Shown here piece after piece: positions 7,924 through 16,966 of a stretch of DNA of 64,000 nt. The stretch lies in assembly GCF_009909615.1 (NCBI RefSeq), contig NZ_WWNE01000002.1, positions 877 through 64,876 of the forward strand. Reading direction: 5' to 3'. Within the stretch, counting starts at the first letter, position 1; the number at the start of each line of letters is the position of its first letter. The translations under genes were made by a program, and so were the position numbers. The DNA is from Acidiluteibacter ferrifornacis. GTDB lineage: Bacteria > Bacteroidota > Bacteroidia > Flavobacteriales_E > Vicingaceae. Below the pieces are notes generated by a model. That model was not told the origin of the DNA, searched no databases, and was given only the letters and a program-made list of their open reading frames with translations.

Positions 7924-9084
7924 ATGAAAAAAGAAATCAAATCAGTAGAATACGGTTTAGAGAAAATATTTGAAGGTGCTCAAGACTTCTTGCCATTGAT
8001 GGGTACAGATTACGTTGAGTTTTACGTTGGAAATGCCAAACAAGCAGCTCATTTTTACAAGACAGCCTTCGGCTTCCAATCCTATGCATACAAAGGATTA
8101 GAAACTGGAAGTAAAGATTCAGTTTCCTATGTGCTAAAGCAGGATAAAATTAGGTTGGTATTGACCACACCATTGAATTCAAAGAGCCCAATTAACGACC
8201 ATATTGTGAAACATGGTGACGGTGTGAAAGTGGTAGCTCTATGGGTAGAAGATGCAACTAAATCATGGGAAGAAACGACTTCTAGAGGAGCTAAATCCTA
8301 TATGGAGCCAACTGTTGAGAAAGATGAACACGGAGAAGTTGTAAGATCAGGAATCTATACTTATGGTGAAACAGTCCATATGTTTGTAGAGCGTAAAAAC
8401 TACAATGGACAATTTTTACCTGGTTTCCAAAAATGGGAATCTGACTACAATCCAGCTCCAACAGGATTGAAATACATCGATCATATGGTTGGAAATGTGG
8501 GTTGGAACGAGATGAATATTTGGGTAAAGTGGTATGAAGATGTTATGGGATTTGTGAACTTCTTATCATTCGATGACAAACAAATTCACACTGAATATTC
8601 TGCTTTGATGAGTAAGGTAATGAGTAATGGAAACGGCCGAATTAAGTTCCCTATTAATGAGCCCGCAGAAGGTAAAAAGCGTTCTCAAATTGAAGAGTAT
8701 TTAGATTTCTACGAGGGCCCTGGTGTTCAGCATATCGCTATTGCTACGGATGATATTTTGACGACAGTAGCTGACCTCAGATCTAGAGGAATTGAATTTT
8801 TATCGACTCCGCCGGACGAGTATTATAGAGCAGTACCTGGTCGTTTAGAAGAATTTAGCCACGAGCTCAAGGAGGATATTGAGAAATTAAAGAGCCTTGG
8901 TATAATGATCGACGCAGATGAGGAAGGTTACTTATTGCAAATCTTTACAAAGCCTGTTGAAGATCGACCAACTTTATTCTTTGAAATTATTCAGCGAATG
9001 GGAGCAAGAGGATTTGGAGCAGGTAATTTCAAAGCATTGTTTGAATCCATTGAAAGAGAGCAAATGAAGAGAGGTACGTTGTAA
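7924..9084 (+). CDS. hpd: 4-hydroxyphenylpyruvate dioxygenase
   Basis: A 386-residue non-haem iron dioxygenase made of two glyoxalase-type halves. The three iron ligands are visible: YIDHMVGNV (His187), GVQHIAIAT (His270) and LFFEIIQR (Glu354). The C-terminal RMGARGFGAGNFKALFE is the conserved lid helix. It converts 4-hydroxyphenylpyruvate to homogentisate, the substrate of the upstream hmgA. The reverse order (hmgA before hpd) is common in Bacteroidota. A strong hairpin follows its stop. Confidence 0.97.
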   Translation: MKKEIKSVEYGLEKIFEGAQDFLPLMGTDYVEFYVGNAKQAAHFYKTAFGFQSYAYKGLETGSKDSVSYVLKQDKIRLVLTTPLNSKSPINDHIVKHGDGVKVVALWVEDATKSWEETTSRGAKSYMEPTVEKDEHGEVVRSGIYTYGETVHMFVERKNYNGQFLPGFQKWESDYNPAPTGLKYIDHMVGNVGWNEMNIWVKWYEDVMGFVNFLSFDDKQIHTEYSALMSKVMSNGNGRIKFPINEPAEGKKRSQIEEYLDFYEGPGVQHIAIATDDILTTVADLRSRGIEFLSTPPDEYYRAVPGRLEEFSHELKEDIEKLKSLGIMIDADEEGYLLQIFTKPVEDRPTLFFEIIQRMGARGFGAGNFKALFESIEREQMKRGTL

Positions 9085-9100
9085 CATCGATTATTTTTAG

Positions 9101-9135
9101 TAAAGCCTTCTTAACAAATTGTTAGGAAGGCTTTA
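9101..9135 (+). terminator. Terminator after hpd
   Basis: A 10-base stem TAAAGCCTTC/GAAGGCTTTA is extended inward by TTAAC/GTTAG pairing. It lies 16 bases after the hpd stop and is followed by a T-rich stretch. It closes the tyrosine-degradation unit. Confidence 0.8.
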
Positions 9136-9236
9136 TTATTTCCTACCATTCGATGAATGGAATTATTGTTACTGCTATTTACTTTTAACCTACGTGGATG
9201 ACATGATACGGTCGATAAGCGGCGAATATTCTAGAA

Positions 9237-9264
9237 TTGAAAAGAGTTTTAGTGCCTAGTTTTG
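9237..9264 (+). promoter_or_regulatory. Promoter of the GIN-domain gene
   Basis: TTG at 9237-9239, a 17-base spacer, then TAGTTTTG at 9257-9264 together match the Bacteroidota TTG/TAnnTTTG promoter. The box ends 25 bases before the ATG at 9290. Confidence 0.6.
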
Positions 9265-9289
9265 TATTCTAAATTAGAAAACATACAAC

Positions 9290-10003
9290 ATGAGCACTCC
9301 AATTCGATTAACCATTTTTTCATTACTGCTTTTATTATTTCAACCCTTAATTTCGACTCCTATCGAGGACAATAAGTTTGATATTGAAAGAGAAATAAAT
9401 GTAGAAGTTTTTACCAAACTTTTCATTTATGGAAATGTAGAAGTTTTCATCACCGAATCACCAATTCAAAAGGTTACAATAGTAGGTCCCGAAGAAGTAG
9501 TTAAGGATGTAAGTTATAGCAATGAGGAGGGAGAGTTAAGACTAGTTCATGGCAATAAATACGATGGAAAAAATAGAATTCAACTACATATACAGTTACA
9601 AAAAATAGATGCCATTTTCGCTTCAGGTGCTGTAGATATAATTGGTGAGGGTTTGTTCTCTATGGAAAATGGTAAGTTAGAAGCCATCGGTAACAGTTCT
9701 ATACTAATGGAACTGGATGCTAAAAACATCGAGTTATTTTCAAAAGGCTACGGAAAAATAGGTTTAGCAGGAAAGGCCAATACATTAAACTTAAATATAG
9801 AGGATAAGGCAATGGTAGAAGCTGTTAATTTATTTGTAGAATACGCTTCTATCAATACTTCAAGCTCCCAAGATGTGTATATTGATGCTTTCCGTAAAAT
9901 AGATGTAACCATTTCTAGCAAAGGAGATGTAATATGTAAATCAAAGCCCATGATTAATACCATGAATAAATCTGGTAAAGGCAAATTCATCTATAGCTTA
10001 TAA
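9290..10003 (+). CDS. Secreted GIN-domain (DUF2807) protein
   Basis: A 237-residue protein with a signal peptide over about residues 1-22. It is followed by the head-GIN pattern: FTKLFIYGNVEVFITE.....VTIVGPEE near the start, then short beta-strand repeats (IDAIFASGAVDII, IELFSKGYGKIGL, IDVTISSKGDVIC) typical of a right-handed beta-helix. It is exported, probably to the cell surface or periplasm. The function of the family is not known; the name 'putative autotransporter adhesin' is not backed by a transporter domain. It is a single-gene unit, with its own promoter and a shared terminator. Confidence 0.78.
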   Translation: MSTPIRLTIFSLLLLLFQPLISTPIEDNKFDIEREINVEVFTKLFIYGNVEVFITESPIQKVTIVGPEEVVKDVSYSNEEGELRLVHGNKYDGKNRIQLHIQLQKIDAIFASGAVDIIGEGLFSMENGKLEAIGNSSILMELDAKNIELFSKGYGKIGLAGKANTLNLNIEDKAMVEAVNLFVEYASINTSSSQDVYIDAFRKIDVTISSKGDVICKSKPMINTMNKSGKGKFIYSL

Positions 10004-10010
10004 AATTCAG

Positions 10011-10055
10011 TGCAAAAAAAAATGCTTCACCAAATGGTGAAGCATTTTTTTTGCA
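10011..10055. terminator. Bidirectional terminator
   Basis: A near-perfect palindrome: poly-A then ATGCTTCACC, the loop AAAT, then GGTGAAGCAT and poly-T. T-runs occur on both strands. It sits between the convergent GIN-domain gene and the PurF-like gene and can serve both. Confidence 0.9.
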
Positions 10056-10068
10056 TTCTACAACTTTA

Positions 10069-11970
10069 TTAATAGGCTCTTTCGTTCTTACCTTCAATAT
10101 AATTGATGAAACTTTTGTTTACCACCTTGTTTCCCCCAGGGGTAGGATAATCTCCTGTAAAATACCAATCTCCTTTGTGGTTTGGAATTGCTTTATGCAA
10201 TCCTTCAATGGTTTGATAAATTACTTGCACTTCAGCTTTTATTCCTTCAGGACGTAACAATTGACTAATCTTAGCAGAAATCTCTTCCGCTGTAAATGGT
10301 GCATATATCTCCTTTACATAGTTGCGAATTTCTTCCTTTGGCAAGTTCACCTGAGCTTTACAACGTTTGTAAACGTCCGTAATAATGGCATCCTTCCCTT
10401 GTTCTTTCAACAAAGTAATCGCTGCTACAAAAGCAATAAAATCTCCCAATTTCGCCATGTCTATTCCGTAGCAATCTGGGTAACGAATCTGAGGTGCAGA
10501 AGAAACTATAACAATCTTTTTTGGTCCCAATCGATCCAAAATTCTAAAAATACTTTGCTTTAAAGTAGTACCTCTTACAATAGAGTCATCAATCACTACT
10601 AAGTTGTCTTTCCCCATTGCAATTGCGCCGTAAGTCACATCATAAACGTGGGCTACCAAATCATCTCGTCCACTATCTTGTGTAATAAATGTTCTTAGTT
10701 TCGCATCTTTGATGGCTATCTTTTCTGCTCTGGCTCGCTTAGAAAGCACTTCTGTCAATTGCTCATCTGTAGCATCAGGACCAAGCGCTCTAATTTCTTT
10801 CAGCTTGTTTTGATTGATGTAATCCTCCATCCCTTTCACCATTCCGTAGAAAGCAGTTTCTGCCGTATTTGGAATAAAAGAAAACACACTGTTGTCAACA
10901 TCGTAATCGATGCTTTTCAACACTTCTGGAGTAATTGAACGACCCAATTCTTTACGTTCTTTATAAATATCTGCATCGCTTCCTCTTGAGAAGTAAATCC
11001 GCTCAAACGAACATTGCTTTTCCTCTAAAGGCTCCCGAACCAATTGTTCTGAAACAGTTCCATCCCTTTTAATAATTAATGCATGTCCTGGCTTTATTTC
11101 TTTAATGGATTCCAACGGAACATTGAAAGCAGTTTGAATAGCTGGTCGCTCTGAAGTCACCACCACTACCTCATCATCTTGGTAATAATGTGCCGGACGA
11201 ATTCCAGAAGGGTCTCTCAACACAAAAGCATCTCCGTGCCCCATCAAACCTGCCATAGCATATCCGCCATCCCAATCTAGAGCCGCATTTTTTAGAATAG
11301 ATTGTACATCCATCTTCTTAGCTATCAATGATGATATCTCTTCATTGGAATAGCCCAATGTTTTATATTCCTTGAAAAGTTTATTATTCTCCTCGTCTAA
11401 AAAGTGCCCAATTTTTTCCAAAACAGTCACCGTATCAGACATTTCCTTCGGGTGCTGCCCAATATTTACCAACAAGTCAAATAGCTCATCTACGTTGGTC
11501 AAATTGAAGTTACCAGCTACTACTAAGTTTCTGGTCATCCAGTTATTCTGACGTAAAAATGGGTGACAATTTTCTATACTATTTCTTCCAAAAGTCCCAT
11601 ATCTCAAGTGACCTAGAAATAGTTCTCCAGTAAAACCTACATTCTTTTTTAACCAATCGGTGTCTTTCAACAACTCAGGATCTTTTTCATAAACCTCCTG
11701 GATAGCTCCATTTATCTTATCAAAAACGTCTTGTATAGGCTTGTTGCTATTGGAGCGGTGTCGACTAATATAACGCTCACCTGGTTGCATATCAAACTTT
11801 ATGTTGGCAACTCCTGCACCATCCTGACCTCGGTTGTGCTGTTTCTCCATTAATAGATAAAGCTTGTTGATTCCGTAGGTGGCTGTGCCGTATTTCTCTA
11901 GATAATAATCAAGAGGTTTTAGTAGTCGAACGAGGGCAATTCCGCACTCGTGTTTGATTGAATCACTCAT
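10069..11970 (-). CDS. PurF-like amidophosphoribosyltransferase, long Bacteroidota form
   Basis: A 633-residue protein with an N-terminal class II glutamine amidotransferase domain. Cys9 in HECGIAL becomes the catalytic N-terminal residue after trimming, and NRGQDGAG and HLRYGTFG are present. The C-terminal phosphoribosyltransferase domain has the PRPP loop VVIDDSIVRGTT and SSAPQIRYPDCYGID. It should transfer ammonia from Gln to PRPP, as in the first step of purine synthesis. It is about 130-150 residues longer than ordinary PurF. Many Bacteroidota carry such a long paralogue next to a normal PurF, so its exact role is open. It lies downstream of the kynurenine genes but behind a terminator. 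Confidence 0.85.
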   Translation of the reverse strand: MSDSIKHECGIALVRLLKPLDYYLEKYGTATYGINKLYLLMEKQHNRGQDGAGVANIKFDMQPGERYISRHRSNSNKPIQDVFDKINGAIQEVYEKDPELLKDTDWLKKNVGFTGELFLGHLRYGTFGRNSIENCHPFLRQNNWMTRNLVVAGNFNLTNVDELFDLLVNIGQHPKEMSDTVTVLEKIGHFLDEENNKLFKEYKTLGYSNEEISSLIAKKMDVQSILKNAALDWDGGYAMAGLMGHGDAFVLRDPSGIRPAHYYQDDEVVVVTSERPAIQTAFNVPLESIKEIKPGHALIIKRDGTVSEQLVREPLEEKQCSFERIYFSRGSDADIYKERKELGRSITPEVLKSIDYDVDNSVFSFIPNTAETAFYGMVKGMEDYINQNKLKEIRALGPDATDEQLTEVLSKRARAEKIAIKDAKLRTFITQDSGRDDLVAHVYDVTYGAIAMGKDNLVVIDDSIVRGTTLKQSIFRILDRLGPKKIVIVSSAPQIRYPDCYGIDMAKLGDFIAFVAAITLLKEQGKDAIITDVYKRCKAQVNLPKEEIRNYVKEIYAPFTAEEISAKISQLLRPEGIKAEVQVIYQTIEGLHKAIPNHKGDWYFTGDYPTPGGNKVVNKSFINYIEGKNERAY

Positions 11971-12007
11971 TAAAATTGCTTTTAAGCACCCTAAAAAATA
12001 TGAGGTG

Positions 12008-12015
12008 CAAATTTA
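12008..12015 (-). promoter_or_regulatory. Probable -7 box for the PurF-like gene
   Basis: The minus strand reads TAAATTTG, matching TAnnTTTG, 38 bases upstream of the start codon and downstream of the terminator at 12051-12090. No well-spaced TTG was seen. Confidence 0.4.
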
Positions 12016-12050
12016 GGATTAAATCCAATGTAAGGGAAACCTCCCTTCCA

Positions 12051-12090
12051 AAAATAAAGCGCACGTGAGTTCTCAAGTGCGCTTTATTTT
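12051..12090 (-). terminator. Terminator after the kynurenine genes
   Basis: A 14-base perfect stem, AAAATAAAGCGCAC/GTGCGCTTTATTTT, contains an inner TGAG/CTCA stem. It lies directly after the ACMSD stop codon. The AT-rich outer stem supplies the U-tract on either strand. Confidence 0.85.
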
Positions 12091-12091
12091 T

Positions 12092-13108
12092 TTATAAAAA
12101 CTGTGCTTTATTTAGGCCTAACCAATTAAGGGCGTTGTCTGACAACAACTTTCCTTTTAATTCATTGGAATAGGGCATGCTCTTTATTAATTTTCCTGGC
12201 TCCAATTCTCCTAAAGGAAAAGGGTAATCTGTTCCCAAAGCGACAAAATCTTCACCCATTGTTTTAATCACAAAATCCAAAGCATGGGGATCATGGACCA
12301 AGGAATCAATATAAAATTTCCCTAAATAATCTCTTGGGTTTACATTGTTATCAATCGCACATAAATCAGGACGAACATTAAATCCGTGTTCTACTCTACC
12401 TATAGTCGCAGGAAATGAGCCACCACCATGAGCAAAAGCCACTTTTAACTGAGGAAGCCTCTCGAATACGCCCCCAAAAATCATAGAACAAATGGCTAAA
12501 GAAGTTTCCGCTGGCATTCCAACTAACCAGGGCAACCAATAACGCTCCATTTTATCTTTACCCATCATGTCCCAAGGGTGCACAAAAATGGACATTTCTA
12601 AATCTTGTGCGGCCTCAAAAATGGGGAATAATTTTGGTGAACTCAAATTCCAGTCATTAACATGACTCCCTATTTGTATACCTTTTAAACCTATTTCTTT
12701 ACATCGTTTTAATTCTTCAATTGCTAGTTCAGCATCTTGCATTGGAACAGTTCCTAACCCTATGAAACGTTTCGGGTATCGAACGACTATATCTGCAATG
12801 TGGTCGTTCAAAAACTTAGAAACTTCTAAGCAGTCATAAGGTTTTGCCCAATAACTAAACATAACAGGAACAGTAGACAACACCTGAACATCTACATGTT
12901 GGTGTCCACATTCTTTAATGCGCGCTTCTGCCGACCAACAATTATCTTCGATCTCTCTAAAAAATTTATTGTCCATCATCATACGAGCGCAACAAGGCTT
13001 ATGATGATCGAGGTGGATAAACCCTCCATATCCAAACTTCTCTCGAAAGTTGGGAATGTTTTCAGGTAAAATGTGTGTGTGAATATCTATTGTGAGCAAT
13101 TCTGCCAT
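12092..13108 (-). CDS. nbaD: 2-amino-3-carboxymuconate-6-semialdehyde decarboxylase (ACMSD)
   Basis: A 338-residue amidohydrolase-superfamily decarboxylase. The metal and catalytic residues sit at almost the same positions as in Pseudomonas fluorescens ACMSD: DIHTHI (His10, His12), FVHPWDMMG (His177), FAHGGGSFP (His227) and GTDYPFPLG (Asp294). It removes CO2 from the ring-opened product of 3-hydroxyanthranilate and so directs kynurenine carbon to catabolism instead of NAD synthesis. It starts 3 bases after the stop of the 3-hydroxyanthranilate dioxygenase gene, forming an operon in pathway order. Confidence 0.95.
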   Translation of the reverse strand: MAELLTIDIHTHILPENIPNFREKFGYGGFIHLDHHKPCCARMMMDNKFFREIEDNCWSAEARIKECGHQHVDVQVLSTVPVMFSYWAKPYDCLEVSKFLNDHIADIVVRYPKRFIGLGTVPMQDAELAIEELKRCKEIGLKGIQIGSHVNDWNLSSPKLFPIFEAAQDLEMSIFVHPWDMMGKDKMERYWLPWLVGMPAETSLAICSMIFGGVFERLPQLKVAFAHGGGSFPATIGRVEHGFNVRPDLCAIDNNVNPRDYLGKFYIDSLVHDPHALDFVIKTMGEDFVALGTDYPFPLGELEPGKLIKSMPYSNELKGKLLSDNALNWLGLNKAQFL

Positions 13109-13111
13109 ATC

Positions 13112-13636
13112 TTATACAAACCTTTCATCTACTTCCATAACTGTCCCACATTCCTTGCAGGTTCTTAACTCTTCAGATCCGTAAAACTTACGGAATACAG
13201 GAATAAAATCTTTTTCTATGCTATTTAAAACAAAGTATTCATCAAATAGCTTAGTATTGCAATTATCGCAAAACCATAGCAATCCATCCTTTTCTCCATT
13301 GATTCGCTTTCGCTCAATAACCAATCCAATAGACCCTTCAGAACGAATTGGTGAATGAGGGACACGTGCTGGCAATAAGAATATTTCTCCTTCCTTAATT
13401 GGTACTTCTACTGCCTTTCCATCTTCTTGGATTTTTACAATAATATCTCCTTCCAACTGATAGAAAAACTCTTCCCCTTCTTCCCAATGATAATCTTTTC
13501 GAGCGTTTGGCCCACCAACTACCATCACTATAAATTCCGCATCTTCATACACCAATTTATTTCCTACGGGAGGCTTTAATAAATGACGGTGTTCGTCTAT
13601 CCATTTTTGAAAATTAAAAGGTCGTCTGATTGCCAT
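13112..13636 (-). CDS. nbaC: 3-hydroxyanthranilate 3,4-dioxygenase
   Basis: A 174-residue cupin dioxygenase of the bacterial type. The catalytic iron ligands are His50 and Glu56 (DYHWEEGEEFFYQLEG) and His94 (RVPHSPIR). The second, rubredoxin-like iron site is complete: CDNC (Cys123/126) and CKEC (Cys160/163). It opens the ring of 3-hydroxyanthranilate. The product is passed to ACMSD, encoded directly downstream. kmo and kynU are not in the window. Confidence 0.96.
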   Translation of the reverse strand: MAIRRPFNFQKWIDEHRHLLKPPVGNKLVYEDAEFIVMVVGGPNARKDYHWEEGEEFFYQLEGDIIVKIQEDGKAVEVPIKEGEIFLLPARVPHSPIRSEGSIGLVIERKRINGEKDGLLWFCDNCNTKLFDEYFVLNSIEKDFIPVFRKFYGSEELRTCKECGTVMEVDERFV

Positions 13637-13687
13637 GATTATTCTATTTTTAATGGTCTTCTAAGGTAATAAGTTTTTGAAGTTTTA

Positions 13688-13695
13688 CAAAGCTA
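13688..13695 (-). promoter_or_regulatory. Possible -7 box for nbaC-nbaD
   Basis: The minus strand reads TAGCTTTG, a TAnnTTTG match, 52 bases before the nbaC start. It lies in the 120-base divergent gap with the SDR gene. No clear -33 TTG was seen. Confidence 0.35.
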
Positions 13696-13756
13696 GCCAC
13701 AACTTTTGAGAATGCTATTTGGAATAGCTAATTTAGCAGCACTAAAAAGAAAGCAG

Positions 13757-14545
13757 ATGAATTTAGACTTAACAAATAGAAGAGCATTAGTTAGCGGAAG
13801 CACCGCAGGAATCGGAAAAGCCATTGCCATGGAATTAGCTAGCATGGGCGCAAGCGTTACTTTACTAGCTCGTAATGAAGACAAACTAAAAACAGTACTT
13901 TCTGAATTACCATCTAACACCAATCAAACTCACGAATACATTGTAGCCGACTTTAGCCAAACAGCTCAAGTTCGACAAGCGATAGAAAACTATTTGGCAG
14001 GTGGAAAAACAATAAATATCTTAATCAACAATACAGGTGGACCTCCTGCAGGGCCAATAGAAAATGCTTCAACAGAAGAATTTGAAGCGGCATTTTCAAT
14101 GCACTTGATCAACAACCATATATTAGCAACTGCTGTAAAACAAGGGATGATTGATTCTGGATACGGCCGAATAATCAACATCATTTCTACTTCAGTAAAA
14201 ATTCCTTTAACAGGCTTGGGCGTATCTAATACGGTTCGTGGAGCCGTAGGAAACTGGTCGAAAACTATGGCCAATGAATTGGGTAAATATGGCATTACGG
14301 TAAACAATGTATTACCTGGTGCTACTGCTACAGAGCGATTGAGTCAAATTGTAAGTAATAAAGCATCAAAAACAGGAAAAGCAGAAGCAGATGTTATGAA
14401 AGGTATGGAGGCTCAAGTTCCGATGAATAGAGTAGCACAACCAGAAGAAGTAGCCAATGCAGCTGCATTTTTAGCTTCACCAGCAGCTAGCTACATCAAT
14501 GGAATTAACATTCCTGTAGACGGTGGACGAACGGGTAGTTTGTAA
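13757..14545 (+). CDS. Short-chain dehydrogenase/reductase of the kynurenine cluster
   Basis: A classical SDR. The ATG at 13757 (MNLDLTNRRALV) is chosen over one 51 bases upstream because the Rossmann strand begins here and the purine-rich AAAGAAAG lies just before it; this gives 262 residues. Motifs: SGSTAGIGKAIA cofactor loop, NNTGG, and VDGGRTGSL at the end. At the usual YxxxK site the sequence is VSNTVRGAVGNW, so the Tyr and Lys are not in normal form and the catalytic set looks altered. It is divergent from nbaC-nbaD. An SDR often accompanies these genes in Flavobacteria, but its substrate is unknown. Confidence 0.75.
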   Translation: MNLDLTNRRALVSGSTAGIGKAIAMELASMGASVTLLARNEDKLKTVLSELPSNTNQTHEYIVADFSQTAQVRQAIENYLAGGKTINILINNTGGPPAGPIENASTEEFEAAFSMHLINNHILATAVKQGMIDSGYGRIINIISTSVKIPLTGLGVSNTVRGAVGNWSKTMANELGKYGITVNNVLPGATATERLSQIVSNKASKTGKAEADVMKGMEAQVPMNRVAQPEEVANAAAFLASPAASYINGINIPVDGGRTGSL

Positions 14546-14647
14546 ATGAATATAAATTAGCACATCAATATTATTGTCTACACTGAAAATATTTTGACCC
14601 AGCATATATCCGTATAATACCCTACATAAATTACTTTTTTTCACCGT

Positions 14648-14655
14648 TATATTTG
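14648..14655 (+). promoter_or_regulatory. -7 box for the first polysaccharide glycosyltransferase
   Basis: TATATTTG matches TAnnTTTG and lies 22 bases before the ATG at 14678. The upstream part is T-rich with no clear TTG. Confidence 0.45.
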
Positions 14656-14677
14656 TACCTATATTAGTTCAATTTGA

Positions 14678-15745
14678 ATGAATAAAAGCAAAACCATATA
14701 CATCAATGGCAGATTTTTAACTCAACCAGTTACGGGAGTTCAACGCTTTGCAATTGAGTTATGCGAAGAATTATTCAAACTCGATCTAAAGGTCAAGTTA
14801 GTTTCACCAAAAAATGTCCTTCATAAGGATTTATCTAAAAAGTTTAAAAACCAAACTATTGGCTCTTTAGAGGGGCATCTCTGGGAGCAAATTGAATTAC
14901 CCCGTTTTTTGAAACAAAAGGGAAATCCAATATTGCTTAATTTATGTAACACTTCACCCCTTTATTATTCAGAATCAGTAATTACATTACATGATCTGGC
15001 CTTTATAAAGCATCCTGAGTGGTTTTCATTTGCATTTAGAACCTTTTATAATTTTTTAATTCCAAAAACCATAAAGAAAGCAAAAATGATTTTAACAGTT
15101 AGCAATACTGTAAAATCAGATATTCAGAAGTATTTTAATCAGAATGGTGACAACATTCACGTAGTATATAATGGTCTTCCTCTCATATTTCAAAACGCTA
15201 AAAAAAATCGGAAAAAAGATGATAAACGTCCTTATTTTTTAGCAATGGGTGGAAAAAACCCTAGGAAAAATCTGAATAATGTTCTCGCTGCCATGCAATT
15301 GCTTGAAAACTCAGATTTTGATTTAAGAGTAATTGGTCGATCTGAAGCTAATTTTAATACCGTTAAAATTGATGCAAAAGAATACCGATTTAATCTCATC
15401 TTTCACACGGATATTGATGACGAAAAACTTCAAGAACTCTACAAGGGAGCCAAAGCACTTATCTACCCTTCATTCTACGAAGGTTTTGGGATTCCTCCTC
15501 TCGAAGCTCTTAATGCAAACTGCCCCATAATCCTATCCGATATTGAAGTTTTTAGAGAATTATATCATGACGTGGCAACCTTTGCTGACCCCAATAGTAT
15601 TGAGGATATCAAATCAGGTATTGAAAAAATAATAAACAATGAATATGAAGCTCTATCCATTGAAAAAATGAATGAGCTCAATGAAAAATATTCTTACTGG
15701 AATGCTGCAAAAATAGTAAGCGATCGTGTGGAGGCTTTAATTTAG
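14678..15745 (+). CDS. GT4-family glycosyltransferase
   Basis: A 355-residue GT-B fold enzyme. The N-terminal half has INGRFLTQPVTGVQRFA, typical of mannosyl/rhamnosyl-type GT4 enzymes, and VITLHDLAF. The C-terminal half has MGGKNPRKN and ALIYPSFYEGFGIPPLEAL, the EX7E-type nucleotide-sugar site. It is cytoplasmic and transfers a sugar from a nucleotide donor during surface-polysaccharide assembly. The exact sugar cannot be read from sequence. It is the first gene of the glycan locus and has its own -7 box. Confidence 0.87.
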   Translation: MNKSKTIYINGRFLTQPVTGVQRFAIELCEELFKLDLKVKLVSPKNVLHKDLSKKFKNQTIGSLEGHLWEQIELPRFLKQKGNPILLNLCNTSPLYYSESVITLHDLAFIKHPEWFSFAFRTFYNFLIPKTIKKAKMILTVSNTVKSDIQKYFNQNGDNIHVVYNGLPLIFQNAKKNRKKDDKRPYFLAMGGKNPRKNLNNVLAAMQLLENSDFDLRVIGRSEANFNTVKIDAKEYRFNLIFHTDIDDEKLQELYKGAKALIYPSFYEGFGIPPLEALNANCPIILSDIEVFRELYHDVATFADPNSIEDIKSGIEKIINNEYEALSIEKMNELNEKYSYWNAAKIVSDRVEALI

Positions 15746-15838
15746 ATTAATTCTAAAAGTGTAATCCATGACCAAATTCTTTGCTCAATTCTAACCAAAA
15801 ACATTAATTTGGAAGGCTGTACAACTACAAAATGTTAA

Positions 15839-16966
15839 ATGGAAAAAAAGTTAAAGGTTGCAATAGTTCATGATTGGTTCACAGTAGATGGTGGTGCAGA
15901 AAAAGTATGTCGAGAAATCATCAATATGTATCCTAGTGCAGACATATTTAGCCTTATTGACTTTTTATCCGATACAGATAGAGCAACCATTTTAAATGGT
16001 AAGAAAAGTAACACCTCTATAATTCAAAAATTTCCTTTTGCTAAGAAATATTACAGGTATTATCTTCCTTGGTTTCCCTATGCAATTGAACAGATAGACT
16101 TAACTCATTATGATTTAATTATATCTTCTTCCTACGCAGTAGCAAAAGGAGTGTTGACTCACTCTAACCAAATTCACGTATGTTATTGTCATAGTCCGAT
16201 GCGATATTTATGGGATTTGTATTTCAGCTACATCCCTAAAACAAAATGGTCCAATTTCCCTTTGGCTTATTTTATGCGCCATTACATCTCTAAGTTGAGA
16301 CAATGGGATGTCATTTCAAGCAATAGGGTAGATACATTTGTTGCAAATTCGGAAAATATTGCCAAAAGGATTAAAAAAGTATACAGAAGAGATTCCATAG
16401 TCGTATATCCACCATTATTTACTGACAAATTTAAGTTAGTCACTCAAAAAGAGGATTATTATGTATCTGCATCACGTTTGGTTCCCTATAAAAAAGTTGA
16501 ACTCGCAATACAAGCTTTTAAAAAGCTTCCCGGTAAAAGACTTAAAGTAATTGGTGACGGTCCTGAACTAGTGAAATTAAAACAGCTAGCTAAAGGATCT
16601 AAGAATATTGAAATTTTAGGTTACCTTGAGCAAGCCGACTTTTCAAGAGTTTTAGGAAATGCTAAGGCATTTATTAATTCCTCCTACGAAGATTTTGGAA
16701 TTGCCCCGGTAGAGGCTCAAGCTTGTGGCACACCTGTGATAGCTTATGCAAAAGGAGGAGTTTTAGAAACTACACTAGAAAACAAAACAGCCATATACTT
16801 TTACGAGCAAACACCTGAAGCTATTATAAAAGCTATCGATCAATTTGAGCTAACTAATTTATGGGCACCTGAAGCAATTCATAAATATGCTACTTCATTT
16901 AATAATGAGCGATTTGCTCGTGAATTCACTAAAGTTATAAATCAGTGCTTAAAAGATCACTCCTAA
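15839..16966 (+). CDS. GT4-family glycosyltransferase, WbaZ-like
   Basis: A 375-residue GT-B enzyme. The N-terminus VAIVHDWFTVDGGAEKVCREI and CYCHSPMRYLWD match WbaZ/MtfB-type mannosyltransferases. The donor site is SSYEDFGIAPVEAQACGTPVIAY, preceded by SRLVPYKKVELAI. It probably adds mannose or a related sugar to the O-polysaccharide. Its 3' end overlaps the next gene by 22 bases, so the two are translationally linked. Confidence 0.87.
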   Translation: MEKKLKVAIVHDWFTVDGGAEKVCREIINMYPSADIFSLIDFLSDTDRATILNGKKSNTSIIQKFPFAKKYYRYYLPWFPYAIEQIDLTHYDLIISSSYAVAKGVLTHSNQIHVCYCHSPMRYLWDLYFSYIPKTKWSNFPLAYFMRHYISKLRQWDVISSNRVDTFVANSENIAKRIKKVYRRDSIVVYPPLFTDKFKLVTQKEDYYVSASRLVPYKKVELAIQAFKKLPGKRLKVIGDGPELVKLKQLAKGSKNIEILGYLEQADFSRVLGNAKAFINSSYEDFGIAPVEAQACGTPVIAYAKGGVLETTLENKTAIYFYEQTPEAIIKAIDQFELTNLWAPEAIHKYATSFNNERFAREFTKVINQCLKDHS

